The position numbers and the translations under genes were made by a program. DNA of 9,630 nucleotides. Source: Shewanella sp. GTDB lineage: Bacteria; Pseudomonadota; Gammaproteobacteria; Enterobacterales; Shewanellaceae. Below, in pieces: positions 1-7,782 of the stretch (position 1 is its first letter; each line of letters opens with the position of its first letter). The notes below the pieces were generated by a model that saw only the letters and a program-made list of their open reading frames with translations, was not told the DNA's origin and ran no database searches. The DNA is taken from assembly GCA_004195335.1 (NCBI GenBank), contig SDWK01000409.1, positions 1 through 9,630 on the forward strand. The letters are read 5' to 3'.

Positions 1-1
1 G

Positions 2-499
2 ATTATTACTGTCAGTATGGGCCGTGATGATTTCGACTTAGAGCGCTTCCCTGGTCGAAACCGAAGTGCTGCGGCTCCCGATAATTTGAATGTGCTCACC
101 GGCGCCAACAAGCAAAATCCAATGGCGCCTTTGCTTAATGGTAAGACATTAAACGGGCCTGAGTTTGTTGAATTCTCTCTCCCTGCGACTGCAATGCAAT
201 CCGTAAGTGGTAATTGGAAAGTCAATGATAACCATAAGGTAACTTCGGTTGCTAAAGGTGAGTTTACCGCTTCATCCCTGTCTGAACTTCAGAGCGAAAC
301 TTCTGTTGAAGGCTCAGGTGGCGGTTACCTTTCCAATGAAATATCATATCGTGCAGTATTACTGGGACAACAATTTAATAGCAGTATTGCAGTCGGACAT
401 ATCCATACTCCGAGAGTTTCTGGCCACGATCCGAAAGTTGAAGCCGAAATAATGGAACAAGTTAAAGCTATGGTGATAGCAGGCGCTGCAGCCCTATAA
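2..499 (+). CDS. Pyroglutamyl-peptidase I (C15)-like protein, 5' partial, catalytic Cys replaced by Ser
   Basis: The reading frame is open from base 2, so the N-terminus lies outside the window; the ATG at 17 is probably internal. 165 residues are visible. The match to peptidase C15 (removal of N-terminal pyroglutamate) rests on three blocks. The first is LERF...R...PDN near the start (Glu codon 41-43), like the family's ER...PDN segment with the catalytic Glu. The second is GPEFVEFSLPATAM, like GP..Y.STLPI.A. The third is YLSN followed 24 residues later by His in GHIHTP, the same spacing as the catalytic Cys144-His168 of the Bacillus enzyme. The nucleophile position is Ser (TCC, 332-334) instead of Cys, while Glu and His (404-406) are kept. 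About 30 extra residues lie between the LPATAM block and YLSN compared with classic enzymes. It may be an inactive or altered-function homologue. The gene ends in two in-frame stops (TAA TAG, 497-502). The family call is from motif recall without a search. Confidence 0.72.
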   Translation: MITVSMGRDDFDLERFPGRNRSAAAPDNLNVLTGANKQNPMAPLLNGKTLNGPEFVEFSLPATAMQSVSGNWKVNDNHKVTSVAKGEFTASSLSELQSETSVEGSGGGYLSNEISYRAVLLGQQFNSSIAVGHIHTPRVSGHDPKVEAEIMEQVKAMVIAGAAAL

Positions 500-520
500 T
501 AGCTGTGGTCATACACTTAT

Positions 521-545
521 GGTGCTCGGTCGTCCACCGAGCACC
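521..545 (+). terminator. Hairpin terminator after the C15-like gene
   Basis: This is a perfect 10-bp stem, GGTGCTCGGT (521-530) pairing with ACCGAGCACC (536-545), around a 5-base loop. It sits 22 bp after the stop codon and 44 bp before sprT. The T-tract on the + side is weak (GACTTAATAT), so termination may be partial. On the - strand the hairpin is followed by ATAAGTGTAT, also weak. Confidence 0.6.
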
Positions 546-589
546 GACTTAATATAGAGTCTACGAAACGAAATCAATGAAGCGAATAG

Positions 590-1162
590 ATGTTTAATTT
601 CTTAAAATCTGTAATGAATACCAGTCCGTCTCCCGATAGCGTTTCTACTCCCAAGTCGCAAACACCAGCTTGCTATGAATTTGATGCTGAACTTCACACT
701 CGTGTCGCTCAGCAAGTTCTGGAGTGCTATCAAATAGCTGAAAAGCATCTAAACCTGCATTTTCCACGTCCGCAGCTCAACTTCAAGCTCAGAGGAAGAA
801 GCGCCGGAACGGCTCACCTGCAACTCAATAAGCTCAGGTTTAACCCGGTATTGCTCGCTGAAAACAGTGATATTTTCCTTACGGAAGTGATCCCACACGA
901 AATCTGCCATCTGCTCGCCTATCGACTCTATGGCAAGGTCAAGCCCCATGGCAAAGAGTGGCAATCCCTGATGATCAGTGTCTTCGGACTTCAGCCAAGC
1001 ACGACTCATAGTTTAGATACTCAATCGGTCGACGGAAAAAGATTCGAATACCACTGTGGATGCGGACCGATAAGACTTAGCATCAGGCGACATAACAAGG
1101 TCGAACGAGGCGAGACTCAATATAGATGCAGGCGATGTAAAAAAGAATTAAGCAGATCTTAG
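590..1162 (+). CDS. sprT: SprT family zinc metalloprotease-like protein
   Basis: The 190-residue product resembles E. coli SprT (about 165 residues) along its length. It has RSAGTAHL near residue 70, the zinc-binding HEICH motif at 103-107 (HExxH with Glu104 as the likely catalytic base), a third candidate ligand His120 in KPHGKEW, and a C-terminal zinc ribbon with Cys156/Cys158 and Cys180/Cys183. The fold is shared with the SPRTN/Wss1 proteases that act on DNA-protein crosslinks, but the bacterial role is poorly defined. The first 25 residues are a Ser/Pro/Thr-rich extension absent from E. coli SprT. The ATG at 614 (residue 9) is an alternative start, and neither has a strong Shine-Dalgarno sequence. 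No signal peptide is seen, so it is probably cytoplasmic. It lies next to endA, as in E. coli. Confidence 0.9.
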   Translation: MFNFLKSVMNTSPSPDSVSTPKSQTPACYEFDAELHTRVAQQVLECYQIAEKHLNLHFPRPQLNFKLRGRSAGTAHLQLNKLRFNPVLLAENSDIFLTEVIPHEICHLLAYRLYGKVKPHGKEWQSLMISVFGLQPSTTHSLDTQSVDGKRFEYHCGCGPIRLSIRRHNKVERGETQYRCRRCKKELSRS

Positions 1163-1251
1163 TGCACCAGATATTGTCCTCCACCACCTCTTGAGTGACC
1201 TGTTCAACGTTACCGACCTAGCATAAAGATGTACATTCCGCCCCCGCTATC

Positions 1252-1281
1252 TTGCTTCAACTCCCTTTCATCCCGTAGAAT
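1252..1281 (+). promoter_or_regulatory. Candidate sigma-70 promoter for endA
   Basis: TTGCTT (1252-1257) and TAGAAT (1276-1281) are separated by 18 bp. The -10 matches the consensus at 5 of 6 positions, the -35 only in its TTG. It lies about 80 bp upstream of the endA start, inside the 196-bp gap after sprT, which contains no credible gene. It is the best candidate by eye and has not been scored against background. Confidence 0.33.
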
Positions 1282-1358
1282 CGCGCCCAAGAGCAGAACA
1301 CTGCCGTTTAGATGATAAAGCAGCGCTTAATAATATGGCGTCTTTTAGGGAAAGATAA

Positions 1359-2114
1359 TTGAAATTGTTTGATAAATTTGGCTCAGCCTTTCTATTTGGC
1401 TTAGGGTTAACTCTACTATTTCCCACCTCCTCAACCGCTTCTCCTTCCCACCCTAGCAGTTTCAGTCAAGCCAAGAGACTCGCAAAAGAGATCTATGCTA
1501 ACTCTCTACCTGCCACCAGCTTTTATTGTGGCTGTGATATCAAGATCTCAGGCAAGAAGTGGCAGACCGATTTATCCCGTTGTGGTTACCAAGTCAGAAA
1601 ACAGAAAAAGCGGGCCGCTCGTATCGAATGGGAACACATAGTGCCAGCATGGGAACTTGGTCACCAACGGCAATGCTGGCAGCAAGGTGGTCGTAAAAAC
1701 TGTGGTAAGAATGATAAACTGTTCAGGCAAATGGAATCCGACCTACATAATCTAGTGCCCGCTATCGGCGAAGTGAATGGCGATAGGAGCAACTATCGAT
1801 TTAGCCAGTGGAACGGTAAAGCGGATCAATATGGTCAATGTGATATGGTTATCGACTTCAAGTCGAGAAAGGCTGAACCACCCAGCTATACGCGGGGGAA
1901 AATTGCCCGCACTTACCTCTATATGCAAAAAACCTATGATTTTAGAATAGCGAAAAGCCAATTAAAATTGTTCAAAGCATGGGATAAAACTTATCCAGTT
2001 GATATTATCGAATGCACAAGAGACAACGCCATAGCCATAACTCAGGGAAATCATAACCCCTTTGTTAAAAACCAATGTGACGCAATAGCCAAAAAACAGC
2101 GGGTTGCGGAGTAG
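1359..2114 (+). CDS. endA: Endonuclease I, secreted/periplasmic
   Basis: This 251-residue protein is a non-specific DNase of the EndA/Vvn/Dns family (beta-beta-alpha metal nuclease). Residues 1-27 form a signal peptide (Lys at 2 and 6, hydrophobic core from about 9 to 21, then TSSTAS), so it acts in the periplasm or outside the cell. The catalytic block [13 protein letters not shown] holds Glu92-His93, and Asn140 in [12 protein letters not shown] lies 47 residues after His93, the same spacing as His80-Asn127 of Vibrio Vvn. Eight cysteines (57, 59, 75, 106, 115, 161, 219, 240) match the eight that form four disulfides in Vvn. The start is TTG: the in-frame ATG at 1335 is cut off by TAA at 1356-1358, directly before the TTG, and no ATG follows before the signal peptide ends. 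AGGGAAAG just upstream is a plausible ribosome site. The gene is followed 7 bp later by rsmE. Confidence 0.94.
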   Translation: MKLFDKFGSAFLFGLGLTLLFPTSSTASPSHPSSFSQAKRLAKEIYANSLPATSFYCGCDIKISGKKWQTDLSRCGYQVRKQKKRAARIEWEHIVPAWELGHQRQCWQQGGRKNCGKNDKLFRQMESDLHNLVPAIGEVNGDRSNYRFSQWNGKADQYGQCDMVIDFKSRKAEPPSYTRGKIARTYLYMQKTYDFRIAKSQLKLFKAWDKTYPVDIIECTRDNAIAITQGNHNPFVKNQCDAIAKKQRVAE

Positions 2115-2121
2115 GAAATAG

Positions 2122-2853
2122 ATGAGAATCCCAAGAATATATCAGGCATCACCCTTAACGGTAGGCCACATCGTCGAACTTGATGACGAACCCGCATCAC
2201 ATATTGGTCGCGTGCTGCGCATGACCGCTGGTGAGCAGATCAGCCTGTTTAATGGCGATGGTCAGGAATATCTGTCAGAGATAATCTCAGCCAGTAAGAA
2301 AAACGTTTCGATCAAGGTCATATCTTCGACTCTTAACGAGAGTGAATCCCCCCTTCACCTTCATCTGGGGCAAGTGATCTCCCGTGGCGATCGTATGGAT
2401 TTCACCATACAGAAATCTGTCGAGCTTGGCGTTAACACCATCACCCCCCTTTTCTCCGAACGCTGTGGTGTAAAACTATCGGGCGAACGATTAGAGAAAA
2501 AAATACAGCAATGGCAGAAGATCGTCATTGGCGCCTGTGAGCAGTCGGGACGGAGTCGGGTTCCTGAAATTAGACCCGCGATGACTGTTGAAGCATGGAG
2601 CGCAGAACAAACTGATGCGATTAAATTAAATCTACATCCCCGTGCCGCCCATGGTATCGGTGGCTTGTCTATTGAGTCACCTAAAGTCAGGCTGCTAATC
2701 GGCCCTGAAGGCGGCCTGTCTGAAACAGAAATTTTAATGACAGAGCAAAATGCCTTTACCGATGTACTGCTTGGCCCTCGAGTATTAAGAACGGAAACTG
2801 CGGCACTATGTGCGATTAGCGCGCTGCAATTAAAGTTTGGTGATCTGGGCTAA
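2122..2853 (+). CDS. rsmE: 16S rRNA (uracil(1498)-N(3))-methyltransferase
   Basis: RsmE methylates N3 of U1498 in 16S rRNA using S-adenosylmethionine. The 243-residue length is typical. The N-terminal PUA-like part includes HIGRVLRM at 27-34 and LFNGDGQEY. The C-terminal SPOUT (trefoil-knot) domain carries the cofactor loop motifs [10 protein letters not shown] (191-200) and [13 protein letters not shown] (216-228), plus [13 protein letters not shown] (137-149), all hallmark RsmE segments. The start has TAGGAAA as ribosome site, overlapping the endA stop, so the two genes are probably translated from one message. The endA-rsmE-gshB order is the same as in E. coli (endA-yggJ-gshB). Confidence 0.96.
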   Translation: MRIPRIYQASPLTVGHIVELDDEPASHIGRVLRMTAGEQISLFNGDGQEYLSEIISASKKNVSIKVISSTLNESESPLHLHLGQVISRGDRMDFTIQKSVELGVNTITPLFSERCGVKLSGERLEKKIQQWQKIVIGACEQSGRSRVPEIRPAMTVEAWSAEQTDAIKLNLHPRAAHGIGGLSIESPKVRLLIGPEGGLSETEILMTEQNAFTDVLLGPRVLRTETAALCAISALQLKFGDLG

Positions 2854-2920
2854 CGCCCCCATATCCAATATGAACCTAATTTAAGACCATCGAAAATGGG
2901 TGGTACAAGGAAGCGACGTC

Positions 2921-3871
2921 ATGATTAAGCTCGGCATAGTGATGGATCCGATCACTGATATCAACATCAAGAAAGATTCAAGTTTCGCCATGTTATTGGC
3001 AGCTCAAAGCCGCGGCTACCAGCTCTTCTATATGGAGATGCAAGATCTTGCCATGGTCAATGGTAAGGCAATGGCAAAAATGCGTACATTGTCGGTAAAG
3101 CAAGATCCTGATAATTGGTTCGAGTTAGGCGAGCACATTGATACTCCGTTGTCAGATCTCGACGTCGTCTTGATGCGTAAGGATCCTCCGTTCGACACCG
3201 AGTTTATCTACGCAACCTATATGCTTGAAAGAGCCGAAGAAGAGGGAGTGCTTATCGTTAATAAGCCTCAGAGCCTGCGCGATGCCAACGAAAAGCTGTT
3301 CACCGCCTGGTTCTCTGAATTCACCCCAGATACTATCGTCACCCGTGATGCAAATCGCATCCGTGAATTCTATCAGCAAAAAGGCGATATCATCCTCAAA
3401 CCATTAGATGGAATGGGCGGCACACTGATTTTCAGAATTAAGGCCGGCGATCCCAATGTGGGCGTGATCATCGAAACCTTGACCGAGTACGGTCAGCGTT
3501 ATGCAATGGCTCAGGCATTCATTCCGGATATCACCTCAGGCGATAAGCGTATTTTGGTCATCGACGGCGAGCCCGTTCCCTACTCACTGGCACGCATCCC
3601 TCAAAAAGGCGAAACTCGAGGCAATCTAGCGGCTGGCGGCAGAGGCGTTGCCCAACCACTATCTGAAAGCGACTGGGCCATAGCCCGGGCAATTGGGCCT
3701 GAGCTAAAGAAACGTGGCCTCATCTTCGTAGGATTAGATGTAATTGGTGACAAACTCACCGAGATAAATGTGACTAGCCCGACCTGTATTAAAGAGATTG
3801 AAGCCGCCTTCGATGTCGATATCACGGGTATGTTGATGGACTCGATCGAAGCACGATTAAAGGCTAGCTAG
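2921..3871 (+). CDS. gshB: Glutathione synthetase
   Basis: GshB joins gamma-glutamylcysteine and glycine with ATP to make glutathione in the cytoplasm. The protein begins MIKLGIVMDP and has 316 residues, the same start and length as E. coli GshB. ATP-grasp motifs are intact: KPLDGMGG at 160-167, NLAAGGRG at 235-242, and EINVTSPT at 281-288 with the metal-binding Glu281 and Asn283. RKDPPFDTEFIYATY (86-100) is another near-invariant segment. An in-frame GTG at 2900 would add seven residues, but AAGGAAG at 2907-2913 is well placed for the ATG at 2921, so the later start is chosen. rsmE lies 67 bp upstream. The alkaline phosphatase gene starts only 10 bp after the stop. Confidence 0.97.
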   Translation: MIKLGIVMDPITDINIKKDSSFAMLLAAQSRGYQLFYMEMQDLAMVNGKAMAKMRTLSVKQDPDNWFELGEHIDTPLSDLDVVLMRKDPPFDTEFIYATYMLERAEEEGVLIVNKPQSLRDANEKLFTAWFSEFTPDTIVTRDANRIREFYQQKGDIILKPLDGMGGTLIFRIKAGDPNVGVIIETLTEYGQRYAMAQAFIPDITSGDKRILVIDGEPVPYSLARIPQKGETRGNLAAGGRGVAQPLSESDWAIARAIGPELKKRGLIFVGLDVIGDKLTEINVTSPTCIKEIEAAFDVDITGMLMDSIEARLKAS

Positions 3872-3881
3872 GACCACATTA

Positions 3882-5249
3882 ATGAGACCTACTTTATTCA
3901 GTTTAAAACGTTCTCTACTCGCCGTGGCGGTATTGCTCAGCACCACGACTTTGGCGTATGCAGATACTCCCACTCACACCATGATGGGCGACGCTCCTAG
4001 CGTCCCTAAAAATATCGTGATCTTAATTGGAGATGGTATGGGCACAGCCTACACCAGCGCCTATCGATACTATAAAGATAATCCTGAAACACAAGAGATT
4101 GAGCAAACTGTATTTGACCGACTCTTAGTGGGGACCGCCAGCACCTATCCAGCCCGAGTCAGCGGTTACGTTACCGACTCTGCGGCGGCAGCAACAGCAT
4201 TGGCAACGGGGGTTAAATCTTATAATGGAGCGATATCGGTTGATACCGACAAACAAGCATTACCCACTATCATGGAGATGGCAAAGAAACAGGGGCTTTC
4301 AACAGGGGTCGCTGTAACCTCTCAGATAAATCACGCCACTCCCGCCGCATTTCTGACTCATAATGAGAGTCGGAAAAATTATGATGAGATAGCGAACAGC
4401 TACTTAAATACCGATACCGATGTCATGTTGGGTGGAGGACAAAAGTTCTTCCCAAGCACGCTGATCCATAAATTTGAAGCTAAGGGCTACCAGTATCTTT
4501 CCGATTTTTCTCAGTTAAATACGGTAACTAAACCTAAGGTAATAGGTCTGTTTGCTGACGTTCAACTGCCTTGGGCCATCGATGATATCGGTGCCCATAA
4601 ACTCAGTAAGATGACGAGTAAAGCACTCGAGTTACTTTCCCTGAATGAAAAGGGGTTCGTATTATTAGTCGAAGGCAGCTTGATCGATTGGGCCGGACAC
4701 AATAATGATATCGCCACCGCAATGGCCGAGATGGACGAATTCGCCAATGCGTTAGAGGTCGTTGAACAATATGTTCGGCAAAACAAAGATACGTTAATGG
4801 TAGCTACAGCCGACCACAACACCGGAGGCTTGAGCATCGGTGCCAATGGTGAGTACAGCTGGAAGACTGACATTATCAGGGGAGTAAAATCGAGCCCCGC
4901 ATTGATTGCCACTAACGCAATAAGCAATGAAAACTGGCAAGATGAGCTGATATCTAATCTGGGGTTTAAGCCCAGTGATGATGAACTCACCCAACTGTCA
5001 CGTGCGCGTATGCAGGGTCAAGAGGTGATGGCGACGGCGATCAAGAAGCTTATCGATAATCGCTCATTCACAGGCTGGACCACAGGTGGACATACTGGGA
5101 TGGATGTACAGGTTTTTGCATCGGGACCGGCATCTAAACTCTTTAGCGGCTATCAGGACAATACCGATATCGCGCTGAAGATTATGAGTTTGCTTCCTAA
5201 GAAAGCCAAGAGTACAGCTGCAACAACTCAGCTGGAGAGTCACGATTAA
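3882..5249 (+). CDS. Alkaline phosphatase, PhoA family, secreted
   Basis: This 455-residue phosphomonoesterase has a Sec signal peptide (KR at 9-10, hydrophobic core, probable cleavage after LAYA at 27), so it is periplasmic or secreted. All catalytic positions can be placed against E. coli PhoA: Asp51 in IGDGMG, nucleophile Ser100 in VTDSAAAATALATG, Thr153, Arg164 in ESRKNY (Arg166), Glu264, Asp269 and His273 in VEGSLIDWAGHNND, Asp311-His312 in TADHNTGG, and His404 in GGHTGMD. The positions of E. coli Asp153 and Lys328 hold His151 and Trp270, the pair found in the cold-active Vibrio enzyme. There is no cysteine, so the PhoA disulfides are absent. The ribosome site TAGGA overlaps the gshB stop, suggesting cotranscription with gshB. 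No Pho box was recognised upstream. Confidence 0.95.
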   Translation: MRPTLFSLKRSLLAVAVLLSTTTLAYADTPTHTMMGDAPSVPKNIVILIGDGMGTAYTSAYRYYKDNPETQEIEQTVFDRLLVGTASTYPARVSGYVTDSAAAATALATGVKSYNGAISVDTDKQALPTIMEMAKKQGLSTGVAVTSQINHATPAAFLTHNESRKNYDEIANSYLNTDTDVMLGGGQKFFPSTLIHKFEAKGYQYLSDFSQLNTVTKPKVIGLFADVQLPWAIDDIGAHKLSKMTSKALELLSLNEKGFVLLVEGSLIDWAGHNNDIATAMAEMDEFANALEVVEQYVRQNKDTLMVATADHNTGGLSIGANGEYSWKTDIIRGVKSSPALIATNAISNENWQDELISNLGFKPSDDELTQLSRARMQGQEVMATAIKKLIDNRSFTGWTTGGHTGMDVQVFASGPASKLFSGYQDNTDIALKIMSLLPKKAKSTAATTQLESHD

Positions 5250-5291
5250 GCTATCTACAAGATGCTATAGTCTCAAGATTAAGAATTAGAG

Positions 5292-7778
5292 TTAACTCCC
5301 CAACTTACCCAGTTGGGGAGTCGTCTCTATCGACCATATTCGATCTTCCTCTATCTGATTTAATATATTAAACACTTTGGTTTCCTCTAAGGGCTTTGAA
5401 AAAAGATATCCTTGAGCGAATTCACATTTGGCGTTGGCTAAGAAGTCACATTGCAGCGGCGTCTCGATCCCTTCTGCGACCACTGTTCGCCCTAAATTAT
5501 GGGCTAACTCGATAACAGTCGTCACAATATGGGTATCGGCGCTATCCTCGAGTACCCCAGCAGTGAAACATCGATCTATCTTAAGGACATCAAAAGGCAA
5601 CTGTTTAAGATAGCTTAAAGAGGAGTATCCCGTACCAAAGTCATCTATTGCGATCCGAACTCCCAAACGCTTAAGAGACTGCATTGCAGACATGGCTAAA
5701 TCAACTTGTTCAATCACACTTTCCTCCGTCACCTCCAATAGTAAACTTTGAGGAGGAAGATCGTATTTAGCTAAAATGTGTTGAACAAGAGGAATTAATC
5801 CGGGATCCATATAATGTTTTGCTGATAAATTGACTGCCAGATACAAGTCTTCCCACCCCTGTTTTCTTAATCGAGATAAGATGGCCCCAGCTTCTTCAAG
5901 TACATAATTTCCCACCCGAATGATCGCTTCGCTATCTTCAATATCGGGAATGAAATCTCCCGGCATAATAAGCCCCAGTTCAGGGTGAAACCATCGTATC
6001 AGTGCCTCGAAGCCTTTTAGTTTGCGATCGGGCAACGCAACAATAGGCTGTAAAAACAAGGATAATTGCTTCTCAGCAATCGCCGCGCCAATATCTTGCT
6101 CAATCATTAAGCGATTATTGGCTTTATGCAACATCTCTTCAGTAAAGACCCGATAGTTACTCCGGCCAGCATCCTTAGCTTGATACATGGCCAAATCGGC
6201 ATATTTGATCAATTCCTCGGCCCTGACATTCATGCTTTTACAATAGGCAACACCAATACTTGTCGTCACAATTAACTTATGATTTCCAAGAACGACAGGT
6301 TGCTGTAGCGAGGCAAAAATTTTATGGATCACTTTACGTACATCTTGGTCCGATCGGATCCCTCGAAGTAAAATAAGAAACTCATCTCCACCTTGCCTGA
6401 AGACCGTATCCATAGCACGGACACTATTGTTTAACCGGGTTGCCACTATCTTCAATAGTTCATCACCCTGAGTATGACCTAAGGTGTCATTGATGCGCTT
6501 GAACTCATCGAGATCCAGATACATCAAGGCAACCTGATCATGAATTCGTCCCACACAAGCTATGGTCTTTTTCAGCTCATGCATCAACATCGCCTTATTG
6601 GGTAACCCCGTCAGGGTGTCAAGCATGGCTAACCGTTTGAGTTCGCAGGTGTATTCATCCACCTCCAACTCCAAATGTTGTAACCTTTCAGCCAGTTGAT
6701 GAGTCGCCGTATTGATAAGGTCGACCTCATCGACTATCAGCGATGATGCTTTCGGCGATAATCGTTTTAAGGTTTCAAAATCATGTTCAGCAAGCAAGGG
6801 CAGTAGATTGGCATGCCGACTTAAACTCACCACGGGCGCCCAAGCCACAAGAATGACCAGACAACCGGATAACACAAGGGCAAATAGCAGGGTTCCCAGC
6901 ATGCTCTCCTGAAACTCCTTGAGTATTGCCTGCCAATCACTGATATTGTTAATCACTAAGATGGCGGGAGCGTTACCTTCTTTAGCCATAGAAAATATCC
7001 AGATAGCAGAATACTCGCCATTGACCTCATATATCCCGCCCTTACTGGCAATTTGATCCCAACTAAAATTCTCAGCAATTATTTCCAACTTAGGCAGACT
7101 CGAACGTTTATTGCTTATACTGTAGAGCTCTCTGGCCCAATAGTTATGCCCTACAGGATGCTCAATCCTTGGCCCAAGTACGGCTAACTCAAAGGAGCCG
7201 TTTACCCGAAATCGAGCTAAGATTTCGGTCAACCCCGACTCTAAAAACAGAAGATGAGGCTCTCCTTGCAGTAAATCGGGCACCAACACTTGAATAACAC
7301 ATTCACGATGACACACGATGCGCCAATGGGGCTCTATACTCACCGAACTCCTTTCGAACCATTGCCTGTCTTCAATATCGACCCGATTACCGGCATGAGC
7401 TAAGACCTCACCCGATAGTGACATCAGCTGAATAGTCCTCAACTCCCAGTACAATTGAATATCAGGCCAACGCTTATCCAACATCTCCTGATACTTACCC
7501 ACATAAAACCCACCCTCAGCTTGCGATCCATCATTAACGAGCATGGCAATTTGTTGAGCCGCCAACAAAGACTGATCAACCGCTAATGAAATCGAACTTT
7601 GCAGGTTTTGAGCCAGTTTATTTTGCTGTGAAGTGAGTTGATAACTTTGCTGATTAATCAATTGGCGAAAGGTAAAGCCACCTAAGATCCCCCCTAAAAT
7701 GGTCAACATAACCATTACCGCAATAAGCAGTTTCCATTTCAAGCTGATAAAGATACTTCTGGGATTAGGTGCCGTCAT
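5292..7778 (-). CDS. Membrane GGDEF-EAL protein with periplasmic sensor (cyclic di-GMP synthesis/hydrolysis)
   Basis: An 828-residue inner-membrane protein. TM1 is at about 17-36, a periplasmic region at about 37-292 (probably a double-Cache-type sensor, with Cys156 and Cys160 in CHREC), and TM2 at about 293-316. A HAMP-like or coiled linker precedes GGDEF at about 385-545 and EAL at about 560-805. The GGDEF motif is intact (463-467), with an inhibitory RxxD site (Arg454, Asp457) five residues before it. EAL catalytic positions look intact: Glu591 in EAL, Asn650, Glu682, Asp712-Asp713 in DDFGTGYSSL, Lys733, Glu769 in EGIE, Gln789 in QGYLF. It could therefore make or break cyclic di-GMP; the net direction cannot be read from sequence. 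Start: ATG at 7778, 4 bp after the upstream stop, with GGTGAG as ribosome site. A TTG at 7817 would overlap the barrel gene and is less likely. It is third in a three-gene operon. Confidence 0.93.
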   Translation of the reverse strand: MTAPNPRSIFISLKWKLLIAVMVMLTILGGILGGFTFRQLINQQSYQLTSQQNKLAQNLQSSISLAVDQSLLAAQQIAMLVNDGSQAEGGFYVGKYQEMLDKRWPDIQLYWELRTIQLMSLSGEVLAHAGNRVDIEDRQWFERSSVSIEPHWRIVCHRECVIQVLVPDLLQGEPHLLFLESGLTEILARFRVNGSFELAVLGPRIEHPVGHNYWARELYSISNKRSSLPKLEIIAENFSWDQIASKGGIYEVNGEYSAIWIFSMAKEGNAPAILVINNISDWQAILKEFQESMLGTLLFALVLSGCLVILVAWAPVVSLSRHANLLPLLAEHDFETLKRLSPKASSLIVDEVDLINTATHQLAERLQHLELEVDEYTCELKRLAMLDTLTGLPNKAMLMHELKKTIACVGRIHDQVALMYLDLDEFKRINDTLGHTQGDELLKIVATRLNNSVRAMDTVFRQGGDEFLILLRGIRSDQDVRKVIHKIFASLQQPVVLGNHKLIVTTSIGVAYCKSMNVRAEELIKYADLAMYQAKDAGRSNYRVFTEEMLHKANNRLMIEQDIGAAIAEKQLSLFLQPIVALPDRKLKGFEALIRWFHPELGLIMPGDFIPDIEDSEAIIRVGNYVLEEAGAILSRLRKQGWEDLYLAVNLSAKHYMDPGLIPLVQHILAKYDLPPQSLLLEVTEESVIEQVDLAMSAMQSLKRLGVRIAIDDFGTGYSSLSYLKQLPFDVLKIDRCFTAGVLEDSADTHIVTTVIELAHNLGRTVVAEGIETPLQCDFLANAKCEFAQGYLFSKPLEETKVFNILNQIEEDRIWSIETTPQLGKLGS
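5295..5321. terminator. Bidirectional hairpin terminator between convergent genes
   Basis: ACTCCCCAACT (5295-5305) pairs perfectly with AGTTGGGGAGT (5311-5321) around TACCC: an 11-bp GC-rich stem. It lies 45 bp after the phosphatase stop. On the - strand it is part of the last codons of the GGDEF-EAL gene, whose TAA (5292-5294) directly abuts the stem. The - strand continues with moderately T-rich sequence (TAACTCTAATTCTTAAT), the + strand with CGTCTCTAT. It probably ends transcription from both sides. Confidence 0.7.
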
Positions 7779-7782
7779 GGAC

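Noticed and set aside
1229..1315. Possible 28-residue ORF between sprT and endA
   Set aside because: It has no ribosome site, no recognisable features, and overlaps the candidate endA promoter.
2900..2920. GTG start for gshB seven codons upstream
   Set aside because: The E. coli-like N-terminus MIKLGIVMDP begins at 2921, and the ribosome site lies between the two starts.
4562..4990. 142-codon open frame on the - strand
   Set aside because: It lies entirely inside the alkaline phosphatase gene, whose catalytic motifs are unbroken; it is a shadow frame.
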